This document shows positions 24,763 through 34,470 of a DNA stretch of 64,000 bases, one piece after another. A program made the translations under genes and the position numbers. The stretch lies in NCBI GenBank assembly GCA_040218415.1, contig JAVJRN010000049.1, forward strand, positions 248,001-312,000. The letters are read 5' to 3'. Below the pieces are notes generated by a model that did not search any database, had not been told where the DNA came from, and was given only the letters and a program-made list of their open reading frames with translations. Each line of letters opens with the position of its first letter. The stretch's first letter is position 1. The stretch comes from JAVJRN01 sp040218415 (GTDB lineage Bacteria; Bacteroidota; Bacteroidia; Cytophagales; Cyclobacteriaceae).

Positions 24763-27700
24763 ATGAATAATACAATTACTAAGATACTTACAGCAGCGAC
24801 CTTCATGTTACTGATAGTAAGTTCTGCATGGGCTCAAACCAAGATAAGTGGTAAAGTGACAGATGAAGAAAACGGTGATGAGCTTATTGGTGTCAATATT
24901 TTGGTGAAAGGAACTGTGCTAGGTACAATTACCGACGTTTCTGGCCAATTCTCATTAAGTGTCAACTCGGACCCACCATTGACTTTAGTTATCACCAGTA
25001 TTGGTTATGAAAGGCAAGAAATTGATGTAACCACGGCCAGTCTCACGGGATTGGATATCAAGATGAGAGAATCATTGATGCTGGGTCAAGAAGTAGTGGT
25101 TTCTGCCTCCAGAGTGGAAGAAAGCATATTAAAATCTCCGGTTTCCATTGAGAAAATGGACATCTTGGCTGTACAAAACACCTCTTCTGATACTTATTAC
25201 AAAGCCATTGCCAATCTCAAAGGCGTGGATGTAGCTTCGAGTAGTATCAATTTCCAAATCATCAATGCCCGAGGTTTTGGTAGTACGGGAAACACAAGAT
25301 TTGTACAATTGATTGATGGTATGGATACGCAAGCCCCGGCTTTGAACTTTCCAATTGGAAACCTCAATGGCCCTTCTGAGCTTGATGTTGAAAGTGTGGA
25401 GTTAATACCTGGCGCATCTTCTGCGCTGTACGGCCCGAGTGCATTCAATGGGGTGCTACTTATCAATAGTAAGAGTCCTTTTGAATATCAAGGTTTGAGT
25501 GCTTTTGCGAAAACCGGAGTAAATCATGTGGGAAGTAACGCTGATCAGAGCGCTGCGCCTATGTATGAAGCTTCTATCCGATATGCAAAAGCATTTAACA
25601 ACAAATTTGCATTCAAGATCAACGCCTCCTATTCTAGAGCCGACGACTGGCATGGTAATGATAGGCTAGACAGAAATGCCGAGAGTAATCCTCTGGCATC
25701 CGTAGGCGGTATAAACCCTGGAGCTGATAGACTTCATTTTCATGGAGATGAAGCAGGTATTAATTTAGCCATTTTTCCCTTTAGCTCAGCTTTTGGTGTG
25801 ATAGCAAATAATGCAAGATTTGAAAATGGAAGATTTGCTGCTAATTACATGCAGGCTGGTGACTTACCTAATCACGTCGTGAATTTATCGCCATATAGAG
25901 AAGTAGATTTAATTAACTACGGTGCGGAAAACAAAAAATTGAATGTTGGTTTGTTTTATAGACTAACCGATAATGTTGAGGCAAGTTATCTTTATAATGG
26001 AGGTTTTGGTACGAGTATTTACACAGGTGCTCAAAGATATTCATTGACCAATTTTGGGATTCAGCAACACAGATTACAATTAAGAGGGGATAACTTTTTA
26101 GTTAAGGCTTACGGAACTTTTGAGAACTCTGGCGATAGCTATATCACTGAATTTTTAGCAAAACGAATGAATGACTTGGTGACAGGATTTAGATTTGGTG
26201 ATTATACAGCCCAAAGATCAGGCAACCCTAATGCGTTACCTTTCAACCCTTTTTATACACCTGGCAATGAAACGAATGGTACGCCGAGTGATGGATCCTT
26301 AACTGGATATTTAGTGGATTATGGGGTGGAATATCTCAGGTCTTTGGCTGAGCAAGGACTTGCTCCTGGTGAAATCGGTACGCTTAGTGATGCAGCTAGA
26401 TTGACAGCACAACAACAAGCGCATGAATTTGCTCGGGGTGTGGTAGATTCAAGATATATTTTGACCAAAGACGGAACAGTTACTGATCCGGGTACTGGTC
26501 AGACGTATACGTTTGATCAACTTAAAGAAAGAGCACTCCAAGGCGTTGTTCCTAACGGTCCTCGTTTTGCTGATAGATCAGCAATGTATCATGCGGAAGG
26601 CCAATTTGATTTTAAGAATCAGATAGATTGGATGGAATTGCAAGTAGGATCTAGTTTTAGAATATTCGATTTGGGCTCGGAAGGCACCATATTTCCAGAT
26701 ACAGCTGGCAATGAAATCAGCATTAGAGAGTTTGGCGTTTATGCTCAAGCTGCGAAAAGAGTATCTGATAACCTAAAATTTTCAGGAAGCCTTCGTTTTG
26801 ATAAAAACCAAAATTTTAAGGGTCAGTTTAATCCACGTATATCTGCAGTATATACAGTGAAAAAAAATCACAACTTTCGTTTGTCCTTACAAACAGGGTT
26901 TAGATTTCCTACTACCCAAGGTCAATATATTGACTTAGATGTAATTTCAGAGCGTCTCGTTGGTGGTTTACAGGAGTTTTATGATACCTATCTACCTGAT
27001 CCAGATAATAATTACTATTATAATGGATCTTCTGTTGATCAGTTTAGAACGAGACTGTTTCAAGGAGAAACCGTGGAAGAGGCCGCAACCAGTTTAGTAA
27101 GAAGAACAGGAGAAAGCTTAAATCCGGTACAGCCAGAAAGGGTAAAATCAGTGGAGGTAGGATATAAAAGTTTGATACAAAATAAGTTGTTGATCGATGC
27201 TTCTTATTACTACAATATTTACACTGACTTTATAAGTCAGGAGCAAATTATAGCGTCATTAAAAGATGATGCAGGTGATCCGAATTATATCTCAATGCTA
27301 AATCCAGATTCAAAAATACCATCACAGTTGGCCAGTAATGAGACAGACGCTGCAACGGCCTTTTTCATTTACTCGAACTTAGATAATACTGTCAGAACAC
27401 AAGGAGCAGCGGTTGGACTTACTTATAACTTATCTGGCGGTTACACAGTCGGTGGAAATTATAGCTGGAATAAATTCATTGATGGTTATGATGACAATGT
27501 GCTGAACGACTTCAACACACCGGAGCATAAGTTTAATCTGAATTTTGGAAATAGGAAGTTGACGGACAACTTAGGCTTCAATATTACCTACAGATGGCAA
27601 GAAGCCTTTAGATGGGAGTCCTCCTTTGCGGTAGGCGATGTACCAGCCTATAGTACCTTAGATGCTCAAGTTTCTTATAGACTGAAAGACTTGCAGTCAG

Positions 27701-27816
27701 TGGTGAAACTGGGAGGATCTAATCTTTTAGGCGATTATTATCTTCAAAGTCTTGGCGGACCAAATATCGGAGCTATCTATTACATCTCCGTTACTTTTGA
27801 TCAATTAATGAATTGA
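24763..27816 (+). CDS. TonB-dependent receptor with carboxypeptidase-regulatory-like domain
   Basis: A 1017-residue outer-membrane receptor. Signal peptide 1-25 (ends SSAWAQ), carboxypeptidase-regulatory-like beta domain about 27-105 (KISGKVTDEENGDELIGVNI), plug about 110-240 (RGFGSTGNTRFVQLIDGMD; SALYGPSAFNGVLLI), and a long beta-barrel to the C-terminus. It imports a ligand using energy from TonB. No SusD partner follows, and a terminator closes the gene, so it is not a SusC-SusD pair; the ligand is unknown. The 159 bases upstream are AT-rich with no clear promoter. Confidence 0.92.
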   Translation: MNNTITKILTAATFMLLIVSSAWAQTKISGKVTDEENGDELIGVNILVKGTVLGTITDVSGQFSLSVNSDPPLTLVITSIGYERQEIDVTTASLTGLDIKMRESLMLGQEVVVSASRVEESILKSPVSIEKMDILAVQNTSSDTYYKAIANLKGVDVASSSINFQIINARGFGSTGNTRFVQLIDGMDTQAPALNFPIGNLNGPSELDVESVELIPGASSALYGPSAFNGVLLINSKSPFEYQGLSAFAKTGVNHVGSNADQSAAPMYEASIRYAKAFNNKFAFKINASYSRADDWHGNDRLDRNAESNPLASVGGINPGADRLHFHGDEAGINLAIFPFSSAFGVIANNARFENGRFAANYMQAGDLPNHVVNLSPYREVDLINYGAENKKLNVGLFYRLTDNVEASYLYNGGFGTSIYTGAQRYSLTNFGIQQHRLQLRGDNFLVKAYGTFENSGDSYITEFLAKRMNDLVTGFRFGDYTAQRSGNPNALPFNPFYTPGNETNGTPSDGSLTGYLVDYGVEYLRSLAEQGLAPGEIGTLSDAARLTAQQQAHEFARGVVDSRYILTKDGTVTDPGTGQTYTFDQLKERALQGVVPNGPRFADRSAMYHAEGQFDFKNQIDWMELQVGSSFRIFDLGSEGTIFPDTAGNEISIREFGVYAQAAKRVSDNLKFSGSLRFDKNQNFKGQFNPRISAVYTVKKNHNFRLSLQTGFRFPTTQGQYIDLDVISERLVGGLQEFYDTYLPDPDNNYYYNGSSVDQFRTRLFQGETVEEAATSLVRRTGESLNPVQPERVKSVEVGYKSLIQNKLLIDASYYYNIYTDFISQEQIIASLKDDAGDPNYISMLNPDSKIPSQLASNETDAATAFFIYSNLDNTVRTQGAAVGLTYNLSGGYTVGGNYSWNKFIDGYDDNVLNDFNTPEHKFNLNFGNRKLTDNLGFNITYRWQEAFRWESSFAVGDVPAYSTLDAQVSYRLKDLQSVVKLGGSNLLGDYYLQSLGGPNIGAIYYISVTFDQLMN

Positions 27817-27839
27817 TCGAACATTATTAAAAAAGTTTT

Positions 27840-27871
27840 AAAGCCTTGATTGTGAAATCAGGGCTTTTTTT
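27840..27871 (+). terminator. intrinsic terminator after the large TonB-dependent receptor
   Basis: AAAGCCTTGATT (27840-27851) pairs with AATCAGGGCTTT (27856-27867), one T-G wobble, followed by Ts. Confidence 0.85.
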
Positions 27872-27921
27872 CTTTTTGGGTTATTTTTTTTACTTTCTTG
27901 CAATCAACCAATTAACTAACC

Positions 27922-28770
27922 ATGTCAGATGGATTTACATATTTTCCCAAAATAAGAAGAGAGCTTTATGTTATTGTATTCGGTACAGATACAAAGTTAG
28001 GTAGGCTGTTCGATATTGTTTTATTGTACGTAATCTTGGGAAGTATTATCGCTGTAATGCTGGAAAGCGTAAAGGAGATTGATGCTCAATACGGAAATTT
28101 ACTACTCACACTTGAGTGGACGTTTACGGGCTTATTTACGGTAGAGTATATGCTGCGATTATTGATTACCCGCAGGCCAAGACGCTATGTCACCAGTTGG
28201 TTAGGTATTGTTGATTTGGTGGCATTACTACCTACGTATATGACCTTATTTATTTCTGGTGGTAGTTATCTTATTGTTATTCGAGCTTTTAGGCTACTCA
28301 GGGTTTTTCGAATATTGAAGTTGACAAGATATCTAGGAGAAGCTCAGGTGTTAGGTAATGCTTTGGCTGCCAGTAAACAAAAGATCGTTGTTTTTTTACT
28401 TACCGTTTCATCGGTCGTTACTATCATGGGTACGCTTATGTATATGATTGAAGGAGGGGAAAATGGTTTTACAAGTATTCCAAGAAGTATTTATTGGGCT
28501 ATTGTCACTGTGACTACCGTGGGTTATGGAGATATCGCTCCTCAAACTATTGTTGGCCAGTCATTTGCGGCATTGTTAATGTTGATGGGATATGCGATTA
28601 TCGCCGTGCCTACAGGTATAGTGACCGCACAGATTGCGGTGGAGGAGATGGAAAATAGAGACGAGAGGAGACAGCAAAATTTGAATACGAAACGATGTAC
28701 GAATTGTGGAAACAAGAAGATCTCCAATAATGCGCTATTTTGTGAAAAATGTGGAAATGATCTTACATAA
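27922..28770 (+). CDS. voltage-gated potassium channel with C-terminal zinc ribbon
   Basis: A 282-residue six-helix ion channel. The S4 voltage sensor RAFRLLRVFRILKLTR (121-136) has regularly spaced arginines, the selectivity filter TVGYGD is at 199-204, and S6 follows to about 238. After a short charged linker the cytoplasmic tail ends in a zinc ribbon: Cys259, Cys262, Cys274 and Cys277 (CTNC...CEKC). The core is a Kv-type channel; the ribbon is an added domain that could sense metal or redox state or bind a partner. Flanked by terminators on both sides, so a single-gene transcript. Confidence 0.9.
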   Translation: MSDGFTYFPKIRRELYVIVFGTDTKLGRLFDIVLLYVILGSIIAVMLESVKEIDAQYGNLLLTLEWTFTGLFTVEYMLRLLITRRPRRYVTSWLGIVDLVALLPTYMTLFISGGSYLIVIRAFRLLRVFRILKLTRYLGEAQVLGNALAASKQKIVVFLLTVSSVVTIMGTLMYMIEGGENGFTSIPRSIYWAIVTVTTVGYGDIAPQTIVGQSFAALLMLMGYAIIAVPTGIVTAQIAVEEMENRDERRQQNLNTKRCTNCGNKKISNNALFCEKCGNDLT

Positions 28771-28772
28771 AA

Positions 28773-28801
28773 AAAAGGGTTTGAAATATTCAAACCCTTT
28801 T
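28773..28801. terminator. bidirectional terminator between channel and fasciclin genes
   Basis: A perfect 13-bp stem, AAAAGGGTTTGAA (28773-28785) and TTCAAACCCTTTT (28789-28801), with a three-base loop. A-run on the left and T-run on the right let it serve both convergent genes. Confidence 0.9.
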
Positions 28802-28821
28802 CAATTCTTAATTTATAGATA

Positions 28822-29964
28822 TTATGGTAATAAGATTCCTGCAATTACGTGAACTCTACCATTAGTTACAACAGCAGCATCTGGTAAAGCGATCTCTGCC
28901 TCTAGTGCAGATGGATCAGTACCATCAAAATCTCCATTTGAATCGATAAAGATGTTTGAGAAGTTACCTGCTCCATCGATGATATAAAAAGTCAAACTAC
29001 CCACTGGTGTATTCTTCGACAAGCCATTGCTAATGTCTGCTGGAGCAACAGTTTCTAATACCACATGATTCGCAATAATTCCGTACCACTGTTGTGCTGT
29101 GAAAGCATCTAAGAAACCAGCCAACTTAGCTGATGCTGTTGCTGCATCATCTTCTGCCGTAACTCCAGCAGCAGCATTAAAAGTAGCATTGGTAGGAGCG
29201 AAAACTGTGTGCTCAGTTTCACCTGACAAAATGTCTACTAATGGAATAACGCCCGTAGTTGCTTCAGCATAGGTATCGGCTTTTCTTATCCCTTGAGCCA
29301 AAACAGAGAAGTCAGCTCCTAATAGTAATGTTCCTGCATTCGTTCCTAAAATTGGTGTTAAAGAAGCACCGATAGTTGGTGGAATCATTACAGATTCAAC
29401 AATATGGACAACACCATTTGTTGCTCTAATATTAGCTGTTTTTACAGATATTTCAGCGTTTGATGAACCAGTAAATAGCGTTCCATTATCATTAACAACA
29501 ATCTTTTCGTTCATTGATGATAAAGTGGTTACTTCAGTTCCCGCGGTCAAATCATCAGCCTCATATCTTGTAGCTGAAGCATGATAAGCTAATACCTCTT
29601 TTATGATATCAGGGTTGATGGAAGTAATTTTTGAAGGAAATCCTGGAGTTGCTAATAAACCGATAAAAGCATTGTTATCAGGAGCAAATACAGTGAAATC
29701 TCCAGGACCGCTAAATAGAGCAATTAGATCAGGATATACACTTAAATACTTGCCTAGGGAATCAAGACCAGTAAGTCCACCCGTGGAATTCGCAACGACC
29801 AGTTCAACAATATTTTGGGTTGCCGGTTCTACGATGACTTCTACTACGTCATCGTCATCATCATCGCTATCACAACTAGTTGTGAATACTAGCCCAAGTA
29901 CAACTGCCACCATGGCAATCATTTTGAAGGGCTTTAAAAAATCTTCTTTTTTCATCTTCTTCAT
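28822..29964 (-). CDS. two-domain fasciclin (FAS1) surface lipoprotein
   Basis: A 380-residue lipoprotein: signal with lipobox TTSC (Cys31) followed directly by DSDDDDDD, an acidic run like the lipoprotein export signal that sends Bacteroidota lipoproteins to the cell surface. Two FAS1 domains follow, about 45-195 (FTVFAPDNNAFIGLL; NGVVHIVESVM) and 215-380 (HTVFAPTNATFN; NGRVHVIAGILL). FAS1 domains mediate adhesion. Start could also be the Met at residue 4 or 5. Convergent with the channel gene across a shared terminator. Confidence 0.92.
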   Translation of the reverse strand: MKKMKKEDFLKPFKMIAMVAVVLGLVFTTSCDSDDDDDDVVEVIVEPATQNIVELVVANSTGGLTGLDSLGKYLSVYPDLIALFSGPGDFTVFAPDNNAFIGLLATPGFPSKITSINPDIIKEVLAYHASATRYEADDLTAGTEVTTLSSMNEKIVVNDNGTLFTGSSNAEISVKTANIRATNGVVHIVESVMIPPTIGASLTPILGTNAGTLLLGADFSVLAQGIRKADTYAEATTGVIPLVDILSGETEHTVFAPTNATFNAAAGVTAEDDAATASAKLAGFLDAFTAQQWYGIIANHVVLETVAPADISNGLSKNTPVGSLTFYIIDGAGNFSNIFIDSNGDFDGTDPSALEAEIALPDAAVVTNGRVHVIAGILLP

Positions 29965-30196
29965 GTTTTGTTTAAAATGGTAAATTTAGTGTTATAAATC
30001 AATTAATAGAGTATCAAATTGCGAATATGTTATGCAAGCATACTATTTTCCATTTGTTATTGACAAACTAATAATCATTAATTGGGTATTTTGTTTAGAA
30101 ATAATTGATACCTATCACTTTTAAGGCTGACAAGCATCATTGAAGGAAGGTGAAATATAGTCGACCTTGGTTACACCAAATCAAAATTATGTAGCC

Positions 30197-31009
30197 ATGA
30201 AAACCCAGATAGCAATCCCCCCGAAAAATAGTTTGAAGGATAGTTTACCCGAGGCAATTGATGCAAATTCCATTTTTCATCCACCAAATCGGCTCAATCA
30301 AATTCAATATCAGGAATTAATAGATATAAAGACGCTCAGGGCTGAAAATGAGCGAAATCTCAGTAATTTACTGTTTACCCTAAGTCTATGTCTGAGCTTA
30401 ACCTTTGTCATACTCGGCATTAATTGGAGATTTTATGATAAAGGAGCATTGGTTGATCTTGGTGTTATCGATGATAGCTTTGAAGAACTCACTGAGGTGC
30501 CCATCTCTAGCCAGCCACCGCCACCGCCACCCGTCGCAAAAATCGAAAATGTGGTTATTGTAGAGGTAGAGAATGAACAAGTACTGGAAGAATTGGACTT
30601 AAATATAGATGCTGAGATTACTCAAGATGATGCTATCGAAGATGTGGTATATGACGATATTCCAACACAAATGGAAGAGGAATCAGCGGAGGAGATATTC
30701 CAGATAGTAGAAGATAAACCTGAACCAGTAGGAGGTATAGGTAGCTTTTATGCCTATGTAGCTGAAACGCTCGTTTATCCCACAGTTGCTAAAAGGCTTG
30801 GCGTTTCTGGAGTAGTATACGTAAGGTTTGTGGTCGAAAAAGATGGCGATATCACAGACGCTAAAGTAATTAAGGGTATTGGTGCCGGATGTGATGAAGA
30901 AGCTGTTAAAGTCATAAATGATGCGCCTAATTGGATTCCGGGAAGACAAAGGGGCAGGCCAGTAAGAGTATATATGACCGTGCCTATCAGGTTCATTCTT
31001 CGCGAATGA
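30197..31009 (+). CDS. TonB family energy transducer
   Basis: A 270-residue protein from the ATG at 30197; a TTG 30 bases earlier is possible. It has a cytoplasmic N-terminus, one membrane helix (about 58-78, LLFTLSLCLSLTFVILGINW), a proline run (PPPPPP, followed by an acidic linker) and a C-terminal TonB_C domain (about 185-270: YPTVAKRLGVSGVVYVRFVV, PVRVYMTVPIRF). It passes proton-motive energy to outer-membrane receptors. ExbB and ExbD are not adjacent. Ends before a strong terminator. Confidence 0.9.
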   Translation: MKTQIAIPPKNSLKDSLPEAIDANSIFHPPNRLNQIQYQELIDIKTLRAENERNLSNLLFTLSLCLSLTFVILGINWRFYDKGALVDLGVIDDSFEELTEVPISSQPPPPPPVAKIENVVIVEVENEQVLEELDLNIDAEITQDDAIEDVVYDDIPTQMEEESAEEIFQIVEDKPEPVGGIGSFYAYVAETLVYPTVAKRLGVSGVVYVRFVVEKDGDITDAKVIKGIGAGCDEEAVKVINDAPNWIPGRQRGRPVRVYMTVPIRFILRE

Positions 31010-31038
31010 TAGATTTTATTGATTGATTTGGTGTTTTG

Positions 31039-31067
31039 AGCCCCTCGATTGAGGGGCTTTTATTTTT
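31039..31067 (+). terminator. intrinsic terminator after tonB-like gene
   Basis: AGCCCCTC-gatt-GAGGGGCT (31039-31058) followed by a T-rich run. Confidence 0.9.
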
Positions 31068-31171
31068 AAAATCAGTTCTATCCGGTAAGTGGCTTTTCCC
31101 AGCCAAGGATTACTCGTTTGAGCTGGCTTTGAAACAAAAGGTAATTCTCAAAAACACTTTTGGCTTTGATT

Positions 31172-34075
31172 TTATTCAGAGCCTTTTCTTTTAGGAGATT
31201 CTTTTGGGGCATTGATTATCAATGAACCGCGTGCTGATGTACCATCTTTTCTTAAAACCTTGATTTGATATTCTCCAGCGGGCAAATAATATTTCTCATT
31301 TTCTGCTTGCTCCACTGGCTCACTCAGCGTTGTATTTTTATCTGCATCAAAGGAATAATCATATTCGATAAAATTCAGCCCAGCATCTAAGGTAGTTTTT
31401 TGCTCAAATAAAACAAGGTCATCTTTCATTACCTGCATGGTGGCTTCATTGTCCATTAAGCTAAAAATAGAGATGCCAACATTTGGTTCCCTCGCGCCGC
31501 TCCAATGCCAGCTTGGTTTATTTCCCCAATTTTTATTGTAAGTGTTTTCTTCTATATCATAAACCTTCAAACTTTGACTTAACTCACTAGGTAATTGCTG
31601 AAGCAAACTGACGTCAGCGATGTAAATGGATCTTCCGTGTGTTCCGATAATCAGGTCTTTTTCCCTTGGATGGATGACCAGATCATGCACCGCCACTTTT
31701 GGTAAAGATCTCCCAAAGCTCATGAAAGTAGCGCCCCGGTCAAGCGAAACATAAGCGCCATGATCCGTCCCAATATATAAGATTTGGCTATTCTCAGGAT
31801 CTTCTTTGATGACATTGACAGGCTCTTTTGGGAGGTTATTGCCAATTTTTCGCCAATTTTTACCGTAATCATCGGACTGGTATATCAAAGCCTCAAAGTT
31901 GTCCCATCGGTAGCCGTTTAGCGATACATAAACACGTGATTCTTTATGGGCAGAGGCTACCACTCGGCTAATCCAAAAGTCTTTTGGTAGTCCCTCACTG
32001 ATATTATCCCAAGTCTGTCCTGCATCTTTGCTTACATGTACCAATCCATCGTCAGAGCCCGTGTAAATAAGGCCAAATCGGGTAGGAGATTCGTCTATTG
32101 TTGAAATGGTACCATAAGCCACATCTCCTTTTTTGCCGCCTTTTGTTAAATCTCCAGAAAGTGCTTCAAAATCATCTCCCTGATTCATAGAACGATGAAA
32201 CTTATTGCTGCCGAAATAGATGATGTCTTGGTTATGTTTCGATAAAATTATAGGAGAATTCCAATTCCATCTTAGCGGTCTTTCGCCCAGTTGATGTTTT
32301 GGCGTAATGTATTTTCTCTCGCCCGTTTTGGTATTGATTCTATAATAGTTGCCAAACTGATAGCCAGTATATACCAGCTCATTGGTACGTGTGTCTATGG
32401 CTACATACATGCCATCTCCACCCATGATCCGCTCATAAGGATATTTTCCTTCTTCATACCAGCTATAGCTATACTCGTAATTGCTTGGGCCTTTCCACAC
32501 GCCATTGTCTTGTAAGCCACCATATACATTGTAGGGCTCGGCCATATCCACATTGACGGTATAAAATTGACCTACTGCTGTGGAGTTACATTTTACCCAA
32601 GTGTCTCCATTATCATACGAAATATTGATACCTCCATCATTGCCATTGATCAGGTGACCTTTTTTGGTGGAACTGACCCAAAGCGCGTGATGATCCGCAT
32701 GAACGTTTTCCATAGAAGTGATCTCCCAAGTTTTCCCACCATCGTTCGATCGAATCAAGGGCACGCCCATGGTGTAAACCATGTCTGGATCCAATGCAGA
32801 CACTCGAACTTGACCGAAATAATACCCATAAGAGAAAACGAGAGACTCAATGTATCCTTCATGGGTCTTTGTCCAAGACGCACCTCCATTGTCCGATCGG
32901 TACATTTCAGCGCCTTTCACTGGTGTATCAAAAAGTAAAGAATTAGCGTCTTCTTGGTAAGTTACCAGATCTATTGGCTTGTATTTTCCATTGAGCATGC
33001 CGTCTTTCAGATCCACCGCATTAAAATCTCGTGGGAAGCCCTCGTTATCTAAAAAAGCATTGATTTCATCATTTTTTAGCGCTGCAAATTTTTGGCTATC
33101 CATCGATCGAAGTGCGTCTTTGGTTAAGGAAGATTGTTCGGTTTTCTCTTCCGTTTCGCGTCGGCTTTGATTATCGAGTATGGCATAAACGATATTCGGA
33201 CTAGAAGGCGCATAGGCTAAGCCAATTCGACCTGTCCCAAGATCATCAGGAAAGCCATTTTCTCCTTGAGAAATATTTTTCCAAGTGTTTCCACCATCAG
33301 TAGATTTAAAAATGCCTGATCCCGCTCCCGATTCTTGAAAATTCCAGGCCTTACGGTCTTTTTCCCAAGAAGCCGCAATAAGTTCGTCAGGGTTTTGAGG
33401 ATTTAGGATAAGCTCTACAATGCCTGACTTATTATCTACATAAAGTGTTTTGGTCCAGGTTTTACCTCCATCAGTACTTTTAAAAACTCCTCGTTCTTCA
33501 TTTTCGGAATACAAGTGCCCCAGAGAAGCTACCCAGATAGTATTGGCATTTTTAGGATGAATCAGTACGCGACCTATGTGATGTGTTTCTTCCAGGCCAA
33601 GATGTTGCCAGCTTGATCCATGGTCTTTGGATACAAAAAGTCCAAAGCCAGAATAAGAAGATCGACTGCTATTGTTTTCGCCAGTACCAATGTATAGGTA
33701 ATCATTTTTCCAGTCGACCGCTATGTCGCCAATTGTCATCACGATCTCATTGTCAAAAAGTGGGGTAAATGAAGCTCCTTCATTTTTAGTTTCCCATAAT
33801 CCACCAGATGCGTAGGCTACAAAAAAGTGGGTAGGATCCTGTGGATTAACCTCAATATCCACCACGCGACCACTCATGATAGTAGGCCCAACATTGCGAA
33901 ATTCGAGATTTTTGACAAGTGAGTTGCTCTCAAGGAGCTTTCGCTGTTCATATCCTTCTAGCCTCGATTGTGCAGAAGTGGATTGAGGGATAGTGGCTTT
34001 TTTTCTCTTTTGAGCGATTAGGTTTAGGCAAACTAAGAGAGAAAATAGTAGGTAAGTAAATCTCATAAGGGACAT
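31172..34075 (-). CDS. secreted BNR/sortilin-like beta-propeller protein
   Basis: A 967-residue protein with a Sec signal peptide (1-22, ends LIAQ). It contains at least nine Asp-box repeats of the form S-x-D-x-G-x-x-W: SKDHGSSW, STDGGKTW, STDGGNTW, SDNGGASW, SNDGGKTW, SYDNGDTW, SKDAGQTW, SDDYGKNW and SLDRGATF. These mark tandem beta-propellers of the VPS10/sortilin-like, often called glycosyl hydrolase BNR, family. No sialidase active site is evident, so a binding role is as likely as catalysis. The C-terminal 150 residues have no Asp boxes and may be a separate beta domain. An ATG at codon 4 is an alternative start. Confidence 0.85.
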   Translation of the reverse strand: MSLMRFTYLLFSLLVCLNLIAQKRKKATIPQSTSAQSRLEGYEQRKLLESNSLVKNLEFRNVGPTIMSGRVVDIEVNPQDPTHFFVAYASGGLWETKNEGASFTPLFDNEIVMTIGDIAVDWKNDYLYIGTGENNSSRSSYSGFGLFVSKDHGSSWQHLGLEETHHIGRVLIHPKNANTIWVASLGHLYSENEERGVFKSTDGGKTWTKTLYVDNKSGIVELILNPQNPDELIAASWEKDRKAWNFQESGAGSGIFKSTDGGNTWKNISQGENGFPDDLGTGRIGLAYAPSSPNIVYAILDNQSRRETEEKTEQSSLTKDALRSMDSQKFAALKNDEINAFLDNEGFPRDFNAVDLKDGMLNGKYKPIDLVTYQEDANSLLFDTPVKGAEMYRSDNGGASWTKTHEGYIESLVFSYGYYFGQVRVSALDPDMVYTMGVPLIRSNDGGKTWEITSMENVHADHHALWVSSTKKGHLINGNDGGINISYDNGDTWVKCNSTAVGQFYTVNVDMAEPYNVYGGLQDNGVWKGPSNYEYSYSWYEEGKYPYERIMGGDGMYVAIDTRTNELVYTGYQFGNYYRINTKTGERKYITPKHQLGERPLRWNWNSPIILSKHNQDIIYFGSNKFHRSMNQGDDFEALSGDLTKGGKKGDVAYGTISTIDESPTRFGLIYTGSDDGLVHVSKDAGQTWDNISEGLPKDFWISRVVASAHKESRVYVSLNGYRWDNFEALIYQSDDYGKNWRKIGNNLPKEPVNVIKEDPENSQILYIGTDHGAYVSLDRGATFMSFGRSLPKVAVHDLVIHPREKDLIIGTHGRSIYIADVSLLQQLPSELSQSLKVYDIEENTYNKNWGNKPSWHWSGAREPNVGISIFSLMDNEATMQVMKDDLVLFEQKTTLDAGLNFIEYDYSFDADKNTTLSEPVEQAENEKYYLPAGEYQIKVLRKDGTSARGSLIINAPKESPKRKGSE

Positions 34076-34128
34076 ATTCGTGTATTGTAATTATAGTAAA
34101 TTTCCACTTCAATGAATCCAAAAATTAC

Positions 34129-34470
34129 ATGACTGTTATTTATCACAACCCCAGATGCGGGAAGAGTAGAGAAACCCTGACTTTACTCAAAGAGAAAAAG
34201 GAAGAAATTCAAATTATAGAATATCTGAAAGATGTCCCGTCTGAAGAGCAAATCAGCGTCATTTTGTCATTGTTGGGTATCAAAGCTGAAGAACTTATTA
34301 GAAAAGGAGAAGCTATTTTTAAAGAAAAATTCAAAGGAAAACAATTGACTGAGCAGGAGTGGATAGCAGCCATGATAGAACATCCAAAACTGATAGAGCG
34401 TCCCATTGTGGTTAAAAATGGAAAAGCAGCCATCGGCCGGCCACCAGAAAATGTTTTGGCCATTTTATGA
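34129..34470 (+). CDS. ArsC-family arsenate reductase-like protein
   Basis: A 113-residue thioredoxin-fold protein of the glutaredoxin-dependent ArsC family. Cys10 in NPRCGKSRETL is the catalytic position, and the Arg residues in LIERPIVV and IGRPP near 87-104 match the arsenate-binding arginines. Family members reduce arsenate to arsenite; many relatives have other thiol roles. No other ars gene is near. The stop overlaps the next ATG (ATGA). Confidence 0.87.
   Translation: MTVIYHNPRCGKSRETLTLLKEKKEEIQIIEYLKDVPSEEQISVILSLLGIKAEELIRKGEAIFKEKFKGKQLTEQEWIAAMIEHPKLIERPIVVKNGKAAIGRPPENVLAIL

Noticed and set aside
32291..33170. Open frames on the plus strand opposite the BNR-repeat gene
   Set aside because: They are shadows of a long, well-supported minus-strand gene.
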